Positions 60,026-64,000 of a DNA stretch of 64,000 bases are shown here, one piece after another (within the stretch, counting starts at the first letter, position 1; each line of letters begins with the position of its first letter). Made by a program: the position numbers and the translations under genes. The stretch is from Henckelia pumila (taxonomy: Eukaryota; Streptophyta; Magnoliopsida; Lamiales; Gesneriaceae). The notes under the pieces are model-generated. The model saw only the letters and a list, made by a program, of their open reading frames with translations. It searched no databases and was not told the origin of the DNA. The stretch is from NCBI RefSeq assembly GCF_033568475.1, contig NC_133121.1:135688375-135752374 (forward strand), in the 5' to 3' direction.

Positions 60026-61417
60026 GCCTTTTTGAACAAAACACGCACAAACGAGTTCGAGTAAACTTCCCCTTAGTTGAAAACCATTTCTCCCCGTGAA
60101 TAAGTAAGTCTTCCCCTGAATTTAAAACAGTATTTGTCATTTGTGTTGGCAACACAAGGGATAACATGTGTAACAGAGCAACATGGGGATCCTATTCACA
60201 TTAAAGCAACATGGAAGTATCATCAGAGTATTACTTAGGGATTTAAAAGTAAAGCATAGTAAAAATATAAAAGATCATAAAAATTCAAAGCAATGAGATT
60301 AGAGTAAAAGAATATATAGACTAAGGATACTGCTTCTTCATCTTTAGAATTTCCATCTTCAGTTCAGCATCTTCAGTCCAACATCCAAAATTTCCAGCAT
60401 CCAAAGTTTGTAAGTTTGTGCCAATTACATCTCCCCCTTTTTGACCAGAAACATCCAATTCAAGCATCAATATATACTGAGCCAATAAGGCTTCAGAGTA
60501 CACAATGAGTTATCTGGAGAAATCAGTGGCGGGAGCAGTGTAGTGTAGAGCTTCAACAGTGTTGGCATATTGTGTTAGCAGCACTCGACTCAACACTAGA
60601 TGCAGACCAAGTTAGGTCTATCTTCCTCAATGACAGCAGTAGTAGACACAGATCCACTAAATCATTGTCAATCACAGAATATCAATTTTTAGCAAATAGG
60701 GTACTTCACCTTATTTTGTCTGTTTAGAACTTACAACCCTGAACAAAAAAAATATTCACAATTTATGATATATGCATGACCTAAGTTATGCCTAAAACAG
60801 AATGTAATGATATTAGATCAACAATAAAATGCATGTAGAGTGTTTGCAGAGTACGTGTTAAGCACTAGTGTTGGCAACACTTTCCAACAACACTGTAATC
60901 TTCAAAATATTTTGATTAATTTTTTTTTTTCGCACTTCCAGAGCCATGTATCATTTTTTATTCAAAAGTGGTAGCCTGCACACTAAAAGAACGGTATTCA
61001 TTGGACTCCTTTAGGTAGCTTTTTTCAATTTTATTCCGATTTTAGTTTGATTTTCAAAACATTGGTCACTGAAATTTTATCAAACTATACTCTAAATTTG
61101 CGAAACCACTTTTCACATGGGACAAGATCATGGAATACACGAACATCCCTCAACTAGTTCGTGGTTTAGTTAGAGCACATTATCATGCATGGCAAGTGTG
61201 ATTTAAAATAACTTTTTCCAGAATACTACAGTATGCTAGTTATTGTTAACAACCAGTGCAAAACATAGGACAAAATGAAAATGCAGTATATCTAAAGTCT
61301 TAAAAATGCACATGCATGGTTGGTGTTGTCCTTCAGTGTTGACAACACTTAGGAACAGCAACCGTGAGTGATTAAAATGAACACATGCTAAGAGATTTCC
61401 TTAGGTTGGAGAATCTC
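60026..61417 (-). other. 3' internal non-coding region of copia element 2
   Basis: No open coding of note. Contains palindromes at 60141 and 60867 and a looser cluster at 60555-60597. Long 3' internal non-coding segments are usual in Sirevirus-type elements. Confidence 0.55.
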
Positions 61418-63516
61418 TCAAAATTTAATGATATTGTGAATATATCTGCCAGTTTTTATTGTTCCAACAAACTCCATACAGATCAAACTTTTCTCTACCA
61501 AATCTTGAATAAAGTAATGTCCAACGTCAATGTGTTTTGTGCGAGTGTGTGGAGATGAGTTCTTTGAAATGTCAATTTTTCTCAAATTATCAAAATAAAT
61601 ACTAGCACACAAACACATACTGAGCATAATATCAGGACGAATAACATTCAAGCACAAAATTCTACCAGTAATCTTGCAGTATCCAGTGTTGTCAACACAA
61701 TTTACAACACTGTCCTTACACATATTTTCATTTGAATTCATAGGTGTCTTCTTTGGCTCAATATTAGAGATAAAACATGAGTGACTTACCTCTGAGTACG
61801 CGGAATTCATGCATACTAGCCCACTCATCTTTCGATAGTCAACCTTCTCTTTTCTCAGGGTTTGTATGTTTCCATGCAAATCTCCAATGATTTGTGATGA
61901 TGGATGGTTCCTCTGGAATTTACTTGGAATTTTCTTTCCATCATTGTTCACTACACCATCAGTGTCTTCTGTATAATCAGCATGTTGAGCAACATCAAGT
62001 TCTGTCACAGTCAGAGGCAGTGTTGTGCTAAGTGTTGGGCTGGGCGTGACAACACTTGGGGCAACACTTGGATTTTCTTGAGGTATGGAAAATTCCAACA
62101 GATCATCTATCTCAACTTCAGCTATTCTTCTATTAAGATCTGCAAAATCATCAAACACAACATTAACATTTTCAATAATCGTCCTAGTTCTTATGTTAAA
62201 CATTCGATAGGCACGATTATTAGAAGCATATCCAAGAAATAGACATGTATCACTTTTGGAATCAAGTTTAGCTAGGTGATTTTTATCATTCAAAACGAAG
62301 CAAATACAACCAAAAACATGAAAGTATTTGAGATTTGGCCTTTTTTTCATGAGAATTTCATAGAACGTCATCGTTGAACCATTCCTCAAGAACACGCGGT
62401 TTGAAATATGACATGTTGTATTAAAGGCCTCAGCCCAAAATCGTTTTGAAATATTCTTTGAGCACAACATCACCCTAGCCATCTCCAACAAAGTTTGATT
62501 CTTCCACTCGGTTATGCCATTACATCGAGAAGTCTTTAGAGTAGAGAACTCATGTAAAATACCTTTTTTATTACACAAAGTTGAAAACAAGGAGTTCTCG
62601 AATTCCTTACCATGTTCGGTCCTGATTCTTCCTACCTTAAATTTATGTAGGTTAGTAATCCTTGTGTGTAAATTTTTAAAAGCATTAAAAGCGTCCGAAT
62701 TCTCTCTAAGAAAACTTACCCATGTGAACTGTGAGAAGTCATCAACACACACAAAAGAATACCACTTACCTCCATAGCTTTTCAAGTCCATAGGACCCTT
62801 AAACCTATATGCAAAAGCTCAAGGCAGCGTGTTGTTCTAAGTGTTGGCAACACTGGCTACAACACCCAAGTTTGCTTACCTTTTTGACATGCTTCACAAA
62901 CATATGGTACCCCAAAGTTCAGATTTGGCATACCTCGGACAACATCATACTTACACAAATTCTTCAATGTCTTGAAGCTTGCATGTCCCAACTTTTGATT
63001 CCATAAATCAAGATCATTCTCTTTTGGGTGTTTGCAAACAAGATCTTCTTCAAGTTGATATAAGTTATCCACAGATCTTTTACCTGAAATAACACATGAA
63101 TTATTTTTATCAAATACTTCACAAAGATTCTCATCAAATTTAACATAAAGATCATCATCACAAAGTTGACTAATGCTAATAAGATTAACATTTAATCCTT
63201 CAACATGTAGAACATTGTGAAGTTTTGGCAGTCCTTCTACATTCAAAGTTCATTTTCCAACAATCTTTCCATTGACTCCTCCTCCATATGTCACTTTTCC
63301 TTTATCATGTTCAACATAGTCAGAAATATACTTCTTTAATCCTGTCATGTGGCGTGAACTGCCACTGTCGAAGTACCAATGACCTGCAACATTAATTTTC
63401 AAGAAAGTATAAACAACATTACAGTTTGATTTAGCTTTTGGTACCCAATCTTTTTTCTCAGCATTTTTCCTCCTGTCAGTGTTCTGATTCAGTGTTGGCA
63501 ACACTGATGGAAACAC
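61418..63516 (-). pseudogene. Copia element 2 pol remnants (protease, integrase, RNase H end; RT deleted)
   Basis: 63516-63250 encodes the protease region (WYFDSGSSRHMTG). 63246-62857 encodes the gag-pre-integrase region (NVNLISISQL, LGHASFKTL, CEACQKGK). 62791-61418 encodes the integrase core (FVCVDDFSQFTWVSFLREN, RTEHGKEFEN) and then passes, after the linker, straight from FISNIEPKKTPM into the end of RT and RNase H (RPDIMLSMCLCA, HTRTKHIDVGHYFIQDLVEK). The YVDD catalytic centre of RT is absent, and the three frames are separated by stops and shifts, so it cannot transpose on its own. The usual integrase NG-x-x-E reads CNGITEWKNQT. Confidence 0.88.
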
Positions 63517-63528
63517 TTTCCTGATATT

Positions 63529-63843
63529 CTAGCACATATATTCATACCTGAGCTTAAAACAGCAAGCCTTGATGTGACCTGGTATGTGATCTGGTACGCA
63601 AATTCTCAAGGGCATGTTAGGAGTAGGAGGGACCAGGACTTTGGATTTTTGTTCAGGTTTCTTTGCATCCCTCATCCTTCTGAGATAACCACCAAACTTT
63701 CTGGTAAGCAAGACGATGGATTCGTCCCCTAGATCAGAATCATCGACATCTTGCGCCAATTCAACAAGTGATAAATCCATCCTGTCAAAACACAAAAACA
63801 GAATCACACTTAGTATCGTCAAGTGAATGTCTCTGACGCCACT
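63529..63843 (-). pseudogene. Copia element 2 gag remnant and degenerate primer-binding site
   Basis: A frame here reads LVELAQDVDDSDLGDESIVL and LTRKFGGYLRRMRD, followed by a truncated zinc-knuckle region (HIKACCFKL), like the Gag C-terminus of copia elements. The bulk of Gag is deleted. Next to the 5' LTR the minus strand reads TGGCGTCAGAGAC, a diverged initiator-Met primer-binding site. Confidence 0.65.
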
Positions 63844-64000
63844 TGTTAGGTTTGGACAGTCTGAAATCACAGAAATACCAGAAATAACTTTTCGAATTTG
63901 TGTTATCTTTCAGTGTTGTCAACACTTCAAGAGAACACTATACAGTAAAATAATCAACTAACAGTAAAAGTAAATAGCACACAGATATTTATATGCACAA
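63844..64000 (-). repeat. 5' LTR of copia element 2 (partial)
   Basis: Matches 59202-59358 with about ten substitutions and small gaps, more diverged than the LTR pair of copia element 1. Continues beyond the window. Confidence 0.9.

Larger units (their letters stand above)
59202..64000 (-). mobile_element. Decayed Sirevirus-like copia retrotransposon (copia element 2), cut by window end
   Basis: The 3' LTR (59202-60010) and the first 157 bp of the 5' LTR (63844-64000) both start TGTTAGGTTTGGA on the plus strand. The internal region holds gag, protease, gag-pre-integrase and integrase remnants on the minus strand. Most of reverse transcriptase is deleted. Integrase wording (FENSLFSTLCNKKGILHEFS) and ISISQLCDD resemble the SIRE lineage. 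The element abuts the right end of the split MITE. A 15-bp palindrome recurs throughout. Confidence 0.85.

Overview
This is nuclear DNA from a eudicot plant, probably an asterid and perhaps Lamiales. It is AT-rich, genes are split by GT..AG introns, there are Ty1/copia and Ty3/gypsy retrotransposons, Harbinger, CACTA, hAT and Mutator-type DNA elements and many fold-back MITEs, and three genes are recognisable plant housekeeping genes. No bacterial, organellar, tRNA, rRNA or CRISPR features were seen. Exon models below were spliced by hand from reading frame, GT..AG borders and comparison between paralogous copies in the window.

1-30.1 kb is a degenerating tandem cluster of small bZIP transcription-factor genes that open-frame scanning misses, because each exon is short (91-190 nt). 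Six copies are readable: copy 1 (1576-2336, relic), copy 2 (6588-7260, last exon lost behind a CACTA insertion), copy 3 (13561-14333, relic), copy 4 (19250-20080, complete 4-exon frame, 160 aa), copy 5 (24794-25208, basic region kept, leucine-zipper exon deleted, 98 aa) and copy 6 (28148-29255, minus strand, complete 4-exon frame, 174 aa). Copies 1+2 and 3+4 belong to two tandem repeats of one segment (about 1-7220 and 10526-20300). Comparing the two repeats exposes empty sites and so gives exact borders for a Harbinger element (TTA target duplication), a Mutator-like element and a fold-back MITE (9-bp duplications), and a gypsy remnant.

30-39 kb has no convincing host gene: split MITEs, two probable gypsy solo LTRs, a non-autonomous hAT element with a perfect 8-bp target duplication, and Tourist-like MITEs.

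39.2-46.6 kb is the ordinary gene island: an acidic protein with an MEA1-like C-terminus (minus), the chloroplast photosystem II core phosphatase PBCP/PP2C26 (plus, ten exons) and a mitoferrin-type mitochondrial iron carrier (minus, two exons). The first two are divergent, the last two convergent.

47.65-64 kb is a retrotransposon stack. A MITE is split by a gypsy solo LTR (47779-59069), itself split by a nearly intact 9.3-kb copia element (48594-57910) with two 1887-bp LTRs. The right part of the same MITE abuts a second, decayed Sirevirus-like copia element (59202 to beyond the window end) that carries a recurrent 15-bp palindrome throughout.
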